NCBI GenBank assembly: GCA_014338405.1
Contig: JTDE01002000.1
Location: 1 to 64,000, forward strand
Length of the DNA: 64,000 bases
Reading direction: 5' to 3'
From: Paragonimus skrjabini miyazakii
Taxonomy: Eukaryota > Platyhelminthes > Trematoda > Plagiorchiida > Troglotrematidae
This document shows, one piece after another, positions 11,618 to 25,098 of the stretch. Position numbers and translations under genes: made by a program. Below the pieces are notes generated by a model. The model saw only the letters and a program-made list of their open reading frames with translations. It was not told where the DNA came from and ran no database searches. Numbering within the stretch: the stretch's first letter is position 1; each line of letters begins with the position of its first letter.

Positions 11618-14600
11618 GTAAGTCCGACACATTATGGTAATCATTTATTGATTTTACTCAATAACGTTGCTTCAATTCAATTTTGAGCCGGTGGCTGAAA
11701 ACTGACAATGGATTCGACAACATAAAAGTTGAGTGGTAGCGGACTGATTAGGTATGCACGTCAATCAGAATTATGTTTCCCATTGAAAAAATATCCTCCA
11801 CCCAGGGACGTTTGTCAATGCAAACATAAATACAGACTAATTTAATTAAAATATAGATAATCTCACTGAGAAAATGAAAGTACTTCACTTGTACTATCCG
11901 AAAATATTTGTGACATTACAGATTATTTTTGCATTGTTATTAAGAGTCTGGTAAGTTCGGAGACAAAGTGGGTTGGAGTAATTTTACATTTTATGCCTAC
12001 CTCACAGCTTACTCCGTTTGTTATCTCTATTTGTCATGTCTTGTTTATGTTCTCATCAGTGAAAAAACGAATTTCTAGTTCACTATTTTATCATATCCAT
12101 CCAACATAAACCATTTATTCAAGACTTTCTTTGGTCACTTTAAGCAAAGATTTCATGGTGCGGGTTCAGTCAAGTGGTCACCTGGTACAGCACACATTCT
12201 CTTATCAACTAATCATAAAAGGTTTTTAGAGTTTTTACATAATCTTTAACAAAAAGTTTTTATCATCTGTGTCCACTGGTTTTCTTTGTATTCAAGCGTT
12301 GTCCTTTCGTCAACGCAGTCCCGAAGGACAAGCGTTGTAAAGATCTACGAAAATTCACTTTCTAATGATCTTGACGAGTGCCTAAACAATGAATAATTAA
12401 ATCAATTATCTTCCGAAAACACGGCAGCTTTAGCTCAACTTGTGATTCAAACTGTTGTCATTCCCGACAGAATCAGGGAGCTGCTTAAGAGTGAAATTAA
12501 CCAACGGAAAGCTGACAAAGATAACTTACCAACCTCAAATTATTTTTTACATCAAACCACCAAATGCGACCACCTCCCAGCAGTGATTGCTTGCAGTCAG
12601 TTCCAAGAAGGCTTTACTACATTGCCGTATTCGCTGAAGACCGCCTGCCTGATCGCTAGACAGACCAGAAGTCACTACCATACAATGTCGTAACATTGGG
12701 TGTCAAGCCGAAAAAAATGTTGTCTACTGATTCAGATTGCAGTTAATTTTAGCTACATGAAACGACTTCGACAAATGAAAGTAGCTGTTAATGCAGTAGT
12801 TAGAGTTGTAGTGCAATTATATACATATGGTTTCTCATCAGAGGACTAGTCTGAAGTAACTAGAACAGGCTACACTGCAAGCCTACTGCATTGTAAATGT
12901 ACAAAACACAAAACTGAAGGACACTGTGCCATGTCCTAAATAAAGTGATCATATCTTGCGCTCATAAAAAAAGTTAACATGATTTAGCCCAGCAGATACG
13001 GAAAGTCATCGAAGTTGACACCTGGCACACGGAAACAGGCAAAACTCAAATTCTGCTATCAAGAAGTTGATAAGCAATAGAAATTAGGTGTTCTGGGGGT
13101 GTAACAGGTTTCATCTGACTGGCTTATGAATGTCAGAAACAAAAACTTACTATTTTGTTCCACAGACACAAGAGAATGCCTCTGCGGCGTCCGTTAATTT
13201 GAATAAGCCAGACTTTCGATTTACAATGGCTGGCTGTAAAATGGCCTCGATAACAAAATCTAAGCTAATATTGCTTCTCTGGAGAATACATACATGTACC
13301 GCAGCCTATGTGACTGCTTGGGCAATTAATCTAAAATCCAAATTGGTAGGATACATGGTAAAGCTGCATTATCTATCCTCACACTTCTGGAGTAAAGCGT
13401 CCTATTACAGGTGGTGTATTATCCAGTAATAAAACCTGCAAATAAAGAGACTTGCAATGTAGGGGGTTGCAGTTGGTAACTGTTGGAAAAAGAAGTAATT
13501 AACCGAGTTTTTTAACTGCAGGGATCCGTCAATTTTGTGTACGAAGTCTGAAGAGAGTTTATAAATGACCAGATGACCAGTGCGATCTTCTTCTCTTGAC
13601 TGGGCATACCGAATGGCAGGAATGAACTTACAGACAGAAAACTACTAGTTTTCATCGACAGCTGTTTTGTTCACACAGAACTCCACCTGAATCGTTTAAG
13701 GTTTATCCATTGGCTTATGACTATGAAGTAATTTATTCAGTCTACTAATTCATGAGCGATATGAGTTTTTAAACATATATATATATAGATATATATAAGA
13801 GCATTCTAGTCAACATTGTGAAATGTGCCGATGACGCAGAGGAAGTAAAATCCTGTACTAAAGAGGCAAAGAATGAGAAGCATTTGTCCAAAAAGCAGTA
13901 TTTGGTGACACTCACTTTTCTAATCAGACTGCAAGCCAGGGTAACAGTTTTGTGGGTGTATTTGTCCGTTTGTTAATACACACTTGACGGAGAAATCCTA
14001 TTATCTGTTTCCGATTCTCCCTTATAGGCTGAAGTAGTCGAGTTCAATATATGCCTTCGGTTTAACCGATATTGGAACTGTGCAGCAATTACAGTGGATC
14101 GTGGCTCTCTACTCATGTACAGTTTATCGAAGGGCTCTCTGACCAGAACGTATCTGTTCCACCGTTCACTGATGACTAGAATTGATGCTACATTTCAACA
14201 TACTGTTGAACATTGCACCTTGTGTAGGTCGGTTTTACAGCAGAATTGGTTTTGAGGAAGTCTCACTCCAACAGTGTGTGCACTGCATGCACTGAAACCA
14301 AGCTTAATCACTCTCATGAAGTTAAAACCGCTATGGCAAGGGTGATGAAATTAAAAATACGACTCCCTAACGTACTTTTTGTGCACACCTGACAACGTCC
14401 ACTGACCACAAAATGATCACTAACGGGACTTGAATAATGACACCGCTTTGGGTGGGAGTTCATACTCGCAAACTTCTATTCGGAAACTAGCTCGGCTGCA
14501 GTCCATGGTTCGGTTGTCAGTCGATGTCCGAAACGTCCGGGGTTCCACAGATATCAGCTGATGGTAACATTGTTGGTATTTGTAGTACGACCTCAAAGAT

Positions 14601-15696
14601 GTCTATTTCGTTAAGTTGGAGTGGACCTCATTGAGCCAACCGTTAGCATCTGTACATTTGCATGTAGAAGACATTTCACCTCAGTCAGAAACCTGATAAC
14701 AAGCTTGCTTTCATTCTGAAAATGTCAAACTATCACTTTCGAATATGCTGAAATGCCACTGTGTCTTCTGGTGTCCATTTGTAGTTTTTGCATAAATTTT
14801 AAAACAAATTGATTTTCGCGTAATTTGTATCGACCTGGACAGCAATGACAGTTTGCATTCCCAAGAATAAGATAACAGATAGTGAGTACGGCTTCATACA
14901 ACACTAAATAAATCCGTTCCCGCTTATTTTCTGACGCTTCGTGATATGTTCCTCTTTTATCTACAAGTGAAATGTTTCAGCTTTTCTCTTCGATAAGGCA
15001 TAATCGTAATGAGTACCATGCATGTATTTTCACTGAGAACCGGAGGTTTTTCTTCTTCATTTATAAATACTCTCCGGTTTGTTTCTGGCAAGTTTTGAAT
15101 GGACTTTCTGATTAGAATGATCAAGAAGCACTAGAGTTTGTCAAGATTTACTGTTCCATGAGAGATTAAGTCAATTGTTTATTACATTCTGTTATTCATA
15201 CGATGCCACACCATGTTTTTCAATCTGGCTCATCCAAAAGATTTCGAGTTTAAGAATACGTCAGGTCTTCTCATCAAGAGGTGTCTTTGTTTGGATTATT
15301 TACGGTGTATTCAGCGTTTTGTTCTATGCATTGGGAAATAGTAGTCTAAAGATGGCTGCCAGTTTCATTGTGGGTGATTTATACCACATTCAGCTGCAAG
15401 CCTTTCGTAATTTGTATTATCAATCTGCTCCTAAAATTATGGTTTTCACCATAGATCTGAGTGTTACTACTATAAAATACTCCTTCAGTATATACTGTAC
15501 TCCGTACCGAACTTTATATTAACGGGAACTTCTGGCATTCTACTTGACATTCTACTTGAATGTGTAACCGATCAGTCGCTAATGCTAAACCAACATTCCC
15601 TGGAGCAGTTCTTGATTGCTATTACGACTAGCGAATTCAACCGAATAACAGAAACGATATTTATTCTTGTCTGTCTGTCCACTCCCTATTATACAG
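11618..15696 (+). other. Intron 1 of the TMEM151-like gene
   Basis: Runs from the GTAAGT donor to a strong acceptor (pyrimidine-rich tract, then TATACAG). About 4.1 kb. It holds no recognised repeat of the families seen elsewhere, apart from a short (TA)n tract near 13777-13797. A 115-codon open frame (15175-15522) and a stretch at 12395-12693 (with RIRELLKSEINQRKADKDN) are open but unsupported by splice context or similarity. Confidence 0.55.
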
Positions 15697-16441
15697 ACTA
15701 GTCCCGTTCGACCTACCTTCAAAGACTGCCTCCTCTACAGTTGCCGTGAATGGCGTTGTGCTTGTCTAACATTAACTATAGTCCTTTGTTTTATCGGAAC
15801 CATTTTTTGCTACTTGTGGAGACACGTGACTAACGTGCCATTTGAATCTACGAATATGCACTCGTGGATTTGCTGTCAGACCACTTACATCGCAATCGGA
15901 GCGGCGCTTGTATTTCTCTTCTATCTTGTCTATCTCATCGAGTGTTGGAACTGTCCTGTGTGGCTAACTGCCAATTGTATGGTTGACTCGACCACAGCTT
16001 ACAACTGGATTAATGTGCTTCGTCTCTCCGTCCCTTCCATCTACTGGCATGTAAACTGTTACCACTACGAGTCGGGACAAGAAGCTACCAAAGTTGGAAC
16101 ACATTTGTTGGGGAAACTTGACAAAATCGATGTCAACAGTCTCGACACCAAAGCCGTAAACACTATGGTTCGCACAATCAGACCACGCAAGCAGACTGGA
16201 GCTCGATGTGGGAAGGTGATCACAGCCAGTGGAATTCATGTATTCGATACCAGTCAGTTGGAGGGCGTTTGGGATTATTCGGACACCGTGACCCACCTAG
16301 AACGCTACCCGATGGTTCAGATCGATATCCACACGGACTATGTGTTTGCCGACGAAGTCAGCTGTCAGTTGTTCACCTATCAAAGACAACAGTTTTTTAC
16401 GAATTTTGAGGATATTGATGAATACATGGAAACACATCAAA
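15697..16441 (+). CDS. TMEM151-like protein, coding exon 2 (TM1, TM2, conserved core)
   Basis: This exon encodes residues 52-299 plus one base of the next codon. It opens with RPTFKDCLLYSCREWRC, matching the conserved Arg-Pro...Cys-Arg-Glu start of the TMEM151 family. A first membrane segment (about residues 73-92) follows, then a second (113-132) running straight into the family signature YLIECWNC. Further hallmarks are IYWHVNCYHYES (vertebrate IWWKAISYHY) and ARCG (YARCG). Near the end, FFTNFEDIDEYMETH corresponds to the family's FFAENEGLDDYMEAR. The acceptor at 15695-15696 has a long pyrimidine tract, and the donor at 16442 is GTAAGT. TMEM151A is an endoplasmic-reticulum membrane protein of neurons in mammals, linked to paroxysmal dyskinesia. 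The biochemical role is unknown, and the worm function is inferred only by homology. Confidence 0.88.
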
Positions 16442-18124
16442 GTAAGTAATCCAATTCGTGATGCGTTAATTGTTGGAATGGAGGGAGGTAATCGAAGGTG
16501 ATAATGATACTGGCTGGATGGCAGCATTTAGGCTCAAATCAGGTTCAAGTGTACAGTCAAAAAATTTTGTTATCACCCACAACTGATCTGACTTTACTCA
16601 ATTAATTAAGTAAACTTACTCAACTTAATGTTAGCTTTTTTGAAGCTCATCAGCAGTGCACCTAAATGTATACTGCTGGATTTCAGTTACCACCTTAAAG
16701 CACGTAATGCTAGCATGTTGGATAGTGGTTCACTAGTATCCAACTAGAACCACCCATTTTCAAACACAATCGCTTTTGGGCTGCGAACATGTTACCAAAC
16801 CGTTTTGCGAGGGACTGCAATAACTGCTTTGTTAAGTCGCATAACGTACTGTGATACTGGCATTTGCTATTCTGACTGGTGCTCAATATCTCATTGTAAA
16901 TAATGGACAATAACTCGTTAGTAATTAGTACTCCAGAATTACAAGTACTGTAGCGGGTATTATTGTTTAAGAGCTCACAGCGGCTGCTTCTGAAAAGGAA
17001 AACAACCGCGCAACTCAGTGGGTACATGGAACAATTTCATCGAGGTACCTCATACGACAACATGTAACAGCGCTCGCAGTCACCAAACATTTTTGACTGT
17101 GCCATTCGGAAATGTGGGCGCGCAGTTAAACAATTTGAATCTTTCATGAATACTGCTGAGCTAGGGGGTGTATTGAGACTAGAACAAATTTTCGAAACAA
17201 CCGAAACAAGCTCAACGAAATGGAACTGAACTAGAGAATAATGTTTACTGGCAAATATAAAGAACGTTTTGTCCTCAACTGTTATTCACAGGACTGGTTG
17301 CCTGGAAGTCTAGGTATATCAGTTGATTTAAATCTGATTTTGGTAAAAACGAGAATGAGAATAGGTTTGCTTTGCGCATGAAGTAACGGCATATGAACAC
17401 ACTGAGAGGCAGTTTAATAATCTTGACTGGTTGAGAGTCGAACACAAATCACTTCCAGTGACTGACTTTGTTTTCATTAAACTCTCATCATCAAATCGTT
17501 TCAACATCTTTCCATTAAGTTAGTTCATACCCTTGTCGTTGTTATGTGCGGTTTGTATAAAATTTCCTGATTTCACATTGATATCTGATAAACGTAAATC
17601 GAAATGTTAACATTCCGTATGATTTGTTTTCTCTCTGTTTGGATATATAAAATAAATAGATTGGTAAAAAGATAAATGGAACTCAGTGTTTTAAATTTCA
17701 CTAAACTGCCAGCTAATGCGAGTCTAAAATTTTATTTTTTGTTGGAGTATCCCAATGGGAAAAGTCATTGTGAAGAATTTCGTTTCTACAACTTTATTCT
17801 TGCTCGAACTTGACAGGGAAGTTCAGTCAGTCACAAATAGCATGTTGTGTAAGTAAAGTTAACCAATTGGTGAGTAAAGTTTGGTACCAATCTCAACACT
17901 CTTAACCACTCATAACACATCGACAGCAGCATCAACAACAGCATCAAAACAGACATTCTTCAGTGTTTCGCGCTGATGTTTAGTTATCATACAACTATGA
18001 AAACAAAGGCAAGTCGGAAGTAAAAAGCAAGGGAAGAGGAGATAGTTTCAATTACCACCAACTTTCTCAAAAAAACTGTAACTATGCCCATACTAAAAAG
18101 TCAACATTGAGATACCTACACATT

Positions 18125-18860
18125 ACAACTATACAGCCGAGCTATAATTGGAAGTAAGGCCTGATCGGCAAGACAGTTTCCTTAAGGTTTTCAGTGACCA
18201 GCATTATTAGCTGCAATTGCTTTACAGACAGCACAGGCAAACAATGACAACGGTTACGCCAATGAGCCCAGTTAGCTATTGTCTTACTTGCCATCTCATC
18301 TGTGAGTTTCGACGGCTTCAGCTGTGAGGATGAACCCAACAAAAAGTGACCAACCCCTCAGTGAAAGACCTTACTTCTTTACCGTAGATCATCTTTTGTC
18401 TACCACAAACCACTATACCTGTCGGTCATAGCATCGCCAGTTAGCGCCCGGTGTGGCAAGTAAATAATTGACATCCAAGCCTATGCAACCCTAAAAGTTG
18501 TGCGAATGAATTCCCTTGATACATTACCACATATCCGCTTCCTGACCTCTTCTTTGCTGACGGGATGATGATACTCAACGAGATTGATCGAACGCAGTTA
18601 TCGGTTATCGAGTACCTGAAAACGGTCCACGTCTTTTACTGTGAGGGGTCAAGTTTCACAGCCATAAAGTACCACAGTCCCCACAATCTCGCCGTATAAG
18701 CGATGTCTTGCTGTTGCCAGATGTGTCATTTAAAGTGAACGATACTCGAAAGATTGTCTGTTAATTGCACCGAATAAAGTTTTGCTGCGTTTGCGTTGAC
18801 ACTGCATCCGTTGCGCGTGACCACAAAGTAGGTTGGGATAGTCACACGTCCGCATAGAGT
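18125..18860 (-). mobile_element. RTE-like LINE 3' end, diverged copy
   Basis: On the minus strand this has the same order of sequence as the better copies at 21826 and 35262. It encodes a recognisable C-terminal end (IANWAHWRNRCHCL, compare AADWAQWRERCRCL in the others) at about 18260, then the family 3' tail. The 5' side runs through the region encoding the thumb and linker but is broken by stops and indels. It is 5'-truncated and inactive, and antisense to the host gene in whose intron it sits. It is the oldest-looking of the tails in the window. Confidence 0.7.
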
Positions 18861-19710
18861 AGGGTGTGAAAACCGTATCACAGACAACGAGCAATTAATT
18901 TTCTTAGCGGCGAATCACTTTCGTGATAAACCATCATTTAAGTCAAAAAGCTTTTCAAGAATCAGAACAAGAGGTTAAAAAATACCGTTTGTGTATGCGA
19001 TTCTGTCTCATCACTGAATCCTGATCACGCCGATGTGTATTAACAACCACAAAGTATTGATTACCACACCATTTATAATTCTTATTAAAGTCTATTTCAT
19101 ACTAACTAGAATTTGATTATTTTCGTCCATTTGGAAGCAAAATAAATCAGATATATTTTCAGAATTGCTGTACTGCTTCCGTGTCATTGGTAGATACTCG
19201 TTTTGTGAACCGTTCCCCGTGGCATACAATTTTCACATCAAAACCGCATAACGTTCCTCTCAGTACCATCTTTATCGCTTATAACAAACTTGAAAATTGT
19301 TTACCTGCTTGTTAGAACTGACTTTTGTTAAATAAATGTTACCTAGGATTAGGCCCTTCTTTAATTGTATTCATCAAGAACCTTCGATAGACTTTAAGAT
19401 TTTATAGGGAAAGAAGAATGTCTAATGCATGCATGTGGTACATCTTGCTCCTTGTCTCCCAGCAAGAGTTGGTTTATGAGGATCCTGCGAGTGTGTGATG
19501 TTCATATACGCATTAGGAATGTTGATCTGCAATTATTTCTAAGCACCCTTGTAGCGCAACCACTGGATGAATTTGTAAAATCTAAGGCCCTGATAGTTAA
19601 GACGTTTATTTCAAATGTCCGCCGGAGATTTTCCTGCATTTGTCACTACTTACTGAATCACTATGTACAAACGAATGTGGTCGGGAATTTGTATATAGTC
19701 ACTGGCGTTT

Positions 19711-19842
19711 AATGTGAGGTCAATGGTATAATTATCAACACTGTTGTCTCAGAAAAGAGCAGCCGGAGTTCAGATTCCGGTTGTGACAAGAATGTGCACC
19801 CGTGACGTGCTCCAGAGAAAGCGAAGCTCCGGTATAGTGTCT
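19711..19842 (+). repeat. tRNA-derived SINE copy
   Basis: Plus-strand copy: the A-box-like GAGGTCAATGGTATAAT is followed about 50 nt later by the B-box-like GGAGTTCAGATTCCGG, then the GCACCCGTGACGTGCTCC region and a tail similar to GCGAAACTCGAGTCTAGTG. Same family as 8190-8402, in the sense orientation within intron 2. Confidence 0.65.
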
Positions 19843-20239
19843 ATTTGTGGAAGGGGCTACCTGAAAAGTCTGGCCAAGCAAAGCTGTAGTAAATGGTTAT
19901 CAAGATTCTGTGTGTTTTGCAGAGTAAAGTAGTTGAGCGTTACTTATTAGGTTAAGAACCCCGTGCTCCCTCTCACTACTCACTTGAAGTGCCTTCCAGC
20001 ACTGTAGCTGACTGCAATGAACAAGCTACAGGCACTCAGACTTACGTCACCCAACTCACATTCACACATCAAACTAGTTCTTAGTGTACTCATTTTTCCA
20101 CGCATTCAGCCTGATCATAAGATCTAATATTGAGGTCATCGGATTTCATATGGCGGTTACGTTGACCTCACCGAGAGGCTCGAACAACCCGGGCGTTACA
20201 TAAAAACATTTATAGCAAAACGTTCAAATAGGATAAATT

Positions 20240-20440
20240 GGCCAATGGCACTGTGATCAACTTGACTGCCTCATGAAGTCAGAGTTCAAATCTCTGTCGT
20301 GGTACNNNNNNNNNNNNNNNNNNNNNNNNNNNNNNNNNNNNNNNNNNNNNNNNNNNNNNNNNNNNNNNNNNNNNNNNNNNNNNNNNNNNNNNNNNNNNNN
20401 NNNNNGCTTTAACATGAGTGAAACTGGTGTCTAGTGCATC
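20240..20440 (+). repeat. SINE copy split by an assembly gap
   Basis: Left of the gap are the SINE 5' half (CCAATGGCACTGTGATCAAC, GCCTCATGAAG, B-box-like GAGTTCAAATCTC). Right of it is the family tail (GAGTGAAACTGGTGTCTAGTGC). By comparison with intact copies only about 45 bp should be missing between the two halves, so the 100-N run is a nominal gap size. Confidence 0.65.
20306..20405. other. Assembly gap (100 N)
   Basis: Exactly 100 undetermined bases, a conventional scaffold-gap placeholder, lying inside a SINE copy within intron 2. Confidence 0.99.
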
Positions 20441-21825
20441 TTACAGAAAGGTCCTGGAGGACAGTGTCACTATAAATACGGAAACCGTGTTCTAAGGTGA
20501 GCCCAGTTTCATTTCGTCTAGTTGCTATTCACTACACCTCATTTTCAGTTCTGAAGCATGATTTACTTCATTAACGTAACGATACAAGCTACGGAATAGC
20601 CCGGACGAGATCATTACAGAAAAATGTTTACAAGGGTACACGATTTAATTGTCTGAACACTGGGATCCGAACTCGAAGTTTGCTTGGTCTAATATAAGTG
20701 AGTTTTGCTGAATTCACGACAGGGGACAGTTGAAAATCGCTAAACACACGTGCTTGTCCCTTATTACCTGTAATGTTTACTTGAAAATGGTGACGCCCAG
20801 CCCAATGTCAATCTGGTTAAACCATAATTGTAACGTGATACCTGATGGTACCAAGCTGTGAATGGAAAGTCACACGATGATATCTCAACAATGTTTACAT
20901 GTGTTAGAGAACCAGATTTTTTCACAGTAACCGCATGTACTGGAAAGAACAAACTAACAAACTAACCATGAGTGAAGTGTGCACACGAAAAACCTTTCTG
21001 AGTAAGTTAAGTAGGTGACCGCATGACATCAACAGAATTGGATGGACAAAGACCCTACTAGCTTTCTGGTTCATGACACAACCTTTACATCTTCTGGATC
21101 TGGCATTCCTTTTACACCTCCATCATTTTCCATCTCCATTTCAAGCGCTCATATGTCAGTATGTGTACATGGAAAGTCGCTCACGACTTGCAAACTACTA
21201 CCTTTTCACAAGCCAGATGAATACCTTAGTTTATATATTGCTCCAAAAACTTCATTGGGTTTTTAACAGGTTCTCGTTCTATTACTCTGTAGACTTAATG
21301 GGATGTCCGTAATGCGGTGGGCTGTGGTAAGATTTCTGTGGCTCATTATGAACGCTATCGTAAAATTCCACGCTGGTGTGTTAATTCAAATGACGAATGC
21401 AGGTATCGAAAAAGACCAAATGAAACGCCAAAGGTCAGATAGCTTGAGCTTTTTTCACGGTCAGCTGTCAAAAGACTTACAAGAGGATTCACGTCGGTGG
21501 GTCAGTTGCCCTGGTTCAGATCCCGGAAGATGGTATCCAGTGCTGGAACTTTTACCGCTTACATCTGGAAGCAGTATTCAAATGTTTGAAGTCAATATAC
21601 ATTTAGGTGCCGTGGCTCTTCGTCAATACCGTGGTACGCTGACCTGTGCAATCTGGAAGCAAATATATCCGGTTTTAATAGCCGATTTATCTGCCATCCA
21701 AACCTCTTTTCATGACCATTAGAAATGAAACCGGTACGGGTTCTAAAGCCAATACCAAACTGATGGATGTTCGTATCAAGCACAAAACTTCGTCAAAATC
21801 CGCGATGTATTATTTGAAGCTATCA

Positions 21826-22830
21826 TAATCATAGACAGCAATCTATCAGTGGTTCACACTGAAAAACAGAGGGAGATGGGTAGAGACCTAACTATTAAGA
21901 ATAACGTCGTCTGTATTCAAACATTAAGCACCAAGATGCCTACACCTTGCAAACAAACAAACGAGCTGTAAGTGAAAGTAAGGCGTCAATAGCAAGACAG
22001 CCACCTTAAGACTTTCACTGCCCCGCGTCATTAAATGCACTCACCTCACAGACAACTCGGACAAACAACGACAACGTTCACGCCACTGAGCCCAATCAGC
22101 CGCGATCTTACCTAACGTCTCAAGCCAACGATTCTGTGAATCACGAGGTCCCCAAACCGAGAGACGAACCCGACCAACAGTGACCAATCCCTTCGTGAAC
22201 GATTTTATTTCTCTACACCAGGTTATCATCTGTCTACCTCGCACCTTGTGCCAGTCGGCCGCAGCCTCGACAAACAGTGTTTGGTGTGGCAGACGACTAG
22301 CTGGCATCCATAATACATGGCCGAACCACCTAAGTCTGTACAAACGTAAGGATTAAACCAAAGAACGCGACTGGCTATCACTACCAATTACCTGCTTACT
22401 AACTTCCTCGTTGCTCACTCGTTGGTGCCATCCGATACGAGCGATTGAATGTAGAGATCGATAAGTATCTATTCAGGTACTTACCTGAATACGGTCCAAA
22501 TGCACCATGAGCGACCACATTTCGCCGCCGTAAAGTAATACAGCCATCAGTGTCGTCTTGTATGCGCAACCTTCAGGTATCACAGAGATACCTCTCTGTC
22601 ACCAAAGATGTCCCAAATAGGCAAACAGCGTCCTAGACTTAAAAATACCAGCTTCTGTTTCATTCTTTACACTTTCGCCGCCGCCGCAAATGCAACTTCC
22701 CAGGTGCACAAACCACTCAACAATCTCCATAACTTCATTATCAAAGATTAAATATACATAGTCACCGCAATCTTGCAGAGGCACTTTGCACTTTAAGGCT
22801 ACATAGCACACTCCGAGGTACGTAGGAGAA
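21826..22830 (-). mobile_element. RTE-like LINE 3' portion (RT end and C-terminal domain)
   Basis: Minus strand. From about 22811 downward it encodes the end of the reverse transcriptase (VVEWFVHLGSCICGGGES, then AYLGHLW), as in RTE-type elements. Next comes ARIGWHQRVSNEEV and the C-terminal domain LYRLRWFGHVLWMP...WAQWRERCRCL, ending at 22041. The 3' tail ends in a short ATGATTATGATA-like tract near 21830, as RTE elements end in short tandem repeats. There are several stops, including a TAA just before LRLYRLRWFGHV. From about 21945 to 22462 it is almost identical to 35440-35965, with the 86 shared C-terminal residues identical. Above 22462 it diverges abruptly. It is 5'-truncated, inactive and antisense within intron 2. 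Confidence 0.85.
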
Positions 22831-23504
22831 CACTTGTGAACAGATTTCCATGGTTAAAGTAATAAACCACATATCATGAACCTTACCAACTCTGAAAATG
22901 AACTTTGAGTCGCTCTTAACCTCGAAGAAGATAATGTAGGTTTTCAGTTTGTCAGATTCGTTACCACCACTTCAGCCCATTTAATGTCAAGTGTTTGAAT
23001 ACCATTACACTTAGATGGTTTACTGGTTACTTCGACGCCTGTTGCATAGTTCGCTTAACTAACGCTGATCAGTGATCCGGCGTCTATGATGTTTTTGTAT
23101 CTGCCGTTATCAGTCGCAACTTTTGTGCAAACCGTTTCGAACTTCGTTCGCCGCGAATCCCAGTGATAGTGTTTTGCGTCGCACCAACCGCTGTCTGTTT
23201 CGCCATGAAAAATGTAATGCCTAGCCAAATGCTTCTTGTGAGACAGTTCGTAACCTCTCTGCACAAGCCGGGAAATTCCTTTTTATCTAAAAGTGGTTGG
23301 TGACATAGAAATCACAAATGTAATGCCTCGTCCACCATAGAGAGCACACCACTGAGCTTTGTTAGCATGCGCAGTTTCTTTAAAGATTCACAAGCTGATA
23401 TACTGTTCCGGTTGCGTTTGATAAATTATTAGAAGCTTACTAATAAGTAGTTTGACAGATTCGTGATTTTAGATGAGACCCAATTGTGGAAAGTCAGGGC
23501 TTCA

Positions 23505-23577
23505 GCTGGATTCGAACCAGTGACAGAAATACCATGCCCAAATGCGGAAAGTAATCTAACAGATGAGCTACGAACCC
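23505..23577 (-). repeat. tRNA-like SINE promoter, second family
   Basis: On the minus strand the stretch contains TAGCTCATCTGTTAGA (A-box-like). About 50 nt later it has CTGGTTCGAATCCAGC, a perfect polymerase III B box inside a paired T-arm. The D- and anticodon-arms do not fold as a functional tRNA, so this is a tRNA-derived SINE head rather than a tRNA gene. The 115-codon minus-strand open frame across it (23429-23776) is probably chance. It is distinct from the other SINE family, whose B box is GAGTTC-type. Confidence 0.55.
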
Positions 23578-24988
23578 ACGCCAGAAGCTCGGAAATTTCA
23601 CGTTTGGACTCGGTTAACCACCCGTCCCACTTTCGCATATGGAATCCATCAAATACTCCAGGAGATCGAATGCCCCGACAGAATTTCTTGTACAGTTCAC
23701 GATGAAATCCGCCAACGCCACTGTTAAGCATTAGAAGCTTATTTGTTCCAGTTGGATACCGAATGCCAAAGACCATTCATTCTCTGAATTGGCAATCCCT
23801 TGCACAGCACAAAGAGTTTCACGGCTTGACCACGTCGTTCAGTATTGCAACATATTACTTTACCGATTCGTGTTATTGCTGAAAAATTATAGCTAATCTA
23901 ATGGTTTGTCCAGCTGGCGTCAGTAGAATTCTTTCCACATTTTGTTAGTACCTCTCAACTTCGTCAGTACTGAAAATGGTGCTTAGAACGACCTGTCCAA
24001 CTGAATTATTGAGTGCAATACAAAATGCATCTGATTGAAACTATTTCGACAATTCTGACAAATTTGTCATGGCATCAAAATAGTTGTACTTTCGCGTCAA
24101 CAGGCGCCAACTTGCGTGCGACTGAATTGTGTTGGACGCATCAAGACGCTGAGGGGCCTACCAGAACGTACTTTCTCTAACTTGTATACAAAATTCCTTT
24201 CGTCACCTAACACCATGTCAGTTACCTGAAATGCTTGGAGAAATCGCTCATAGTTGTTCTAGTAAATCACCAAACTAAGATTTGAAGGCGTCAGCTTACA
24301 ACAATAGAGACGATCATTTGACGATCATTAATTATGGTGGCCGGTTGATCTGCTTATCTCTCGTTCCTCAAAACGGGCTTAAAATGGTCAGCATTTCACG
24401 AGACATGGCGATTTTCTCAAAAGTAAGATTACGGATTGTCCGAACTGTGATCTTCATCAAAGCTCTACAAATGATCACTAAGAATTGATAGTCTGCCTTC
24501 GCAGTTTATTAACTGCTTTCAAACAATCGTGAAGTAGTGTGAGTCCTAACAGGCTGCAGTCTCTTGTTATTAGCAGGTTAAATCTTATGTGTCAAATTTC
24601 TGAGGCAAACTGACAAGAACAAATCACATAAAGTAGCCTTATGGTTTTGTCATGGCTATTTTCGTCATCAACTCTTTTTCTGTAATGTGTATTCATTTAA
24701 AATTCAACCTGCCGAGTCTAATGGCAGATGTGATCATTTATTCCGAAGAACAATCGCCACCGAATTGATAGTAGAAAATATGTTAGTAACTTTTTGTCGT
24801 GTAATGTATGTTTACCTAGTCTTGATACAAAAAGACATTATCTCCAATCACTTTGATAGTATGACATCACCTATGATGGACTAACAGAGAAAGCACTGAA
24901 TAATGTTCAACCGTGTCCATCAGACGCATGGATGTTTGATGTACACAAAAGTTTTCAGTTACCTTCGCATCTAACCATATGACTGTTA

Positions 24989-25026
24989 GCTGTTGTTGTT
25001 GCTGCTGTTGCTGTTGTTGTTGCTGC

Positions 25027-25098
<72 letters not shown>
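24989..25098. repeat. (TTG)n(CTG)n microsatellite
   Basis: About 110 bp of interrupted TGT and TGC triplets, finishing with eleven pure TGC (CTG) units. It lies in intron 2, so the long glutamine or leucine runs it could encode are not expected to be translated. Confidence 0.95.

Noticed and set aside
12395..12693. Exon encoding RIRELLKSEINQRKADKDN
   Set aside because: The stretch is protein-like, but no convincing acceptor or donor borders it, and it lies in an intron whose flanking exons already join in phase.
15175..15522. 115-codon open frame just before TMEM151 exon 2
   Set aside because: No similarity or splice signals. It lies in intron 1 and has no role in the reading frame of the gene.
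15667..15696. Starting the TMEM151-like protein at TTG 15667
   Set aside because: The stretch is the pyrimidine tract of a splice acceptor ending at 15696, and the start would be non-ATG. An exon boundary at 15697 fits the family alignment better.
23505..23577. Functional tRNA gene
   Set aside because: Only the T-arm and B box are intact. The D and anticodon arms do not pair, and the A-to-B spacing is longer than in a normal short tRNA.
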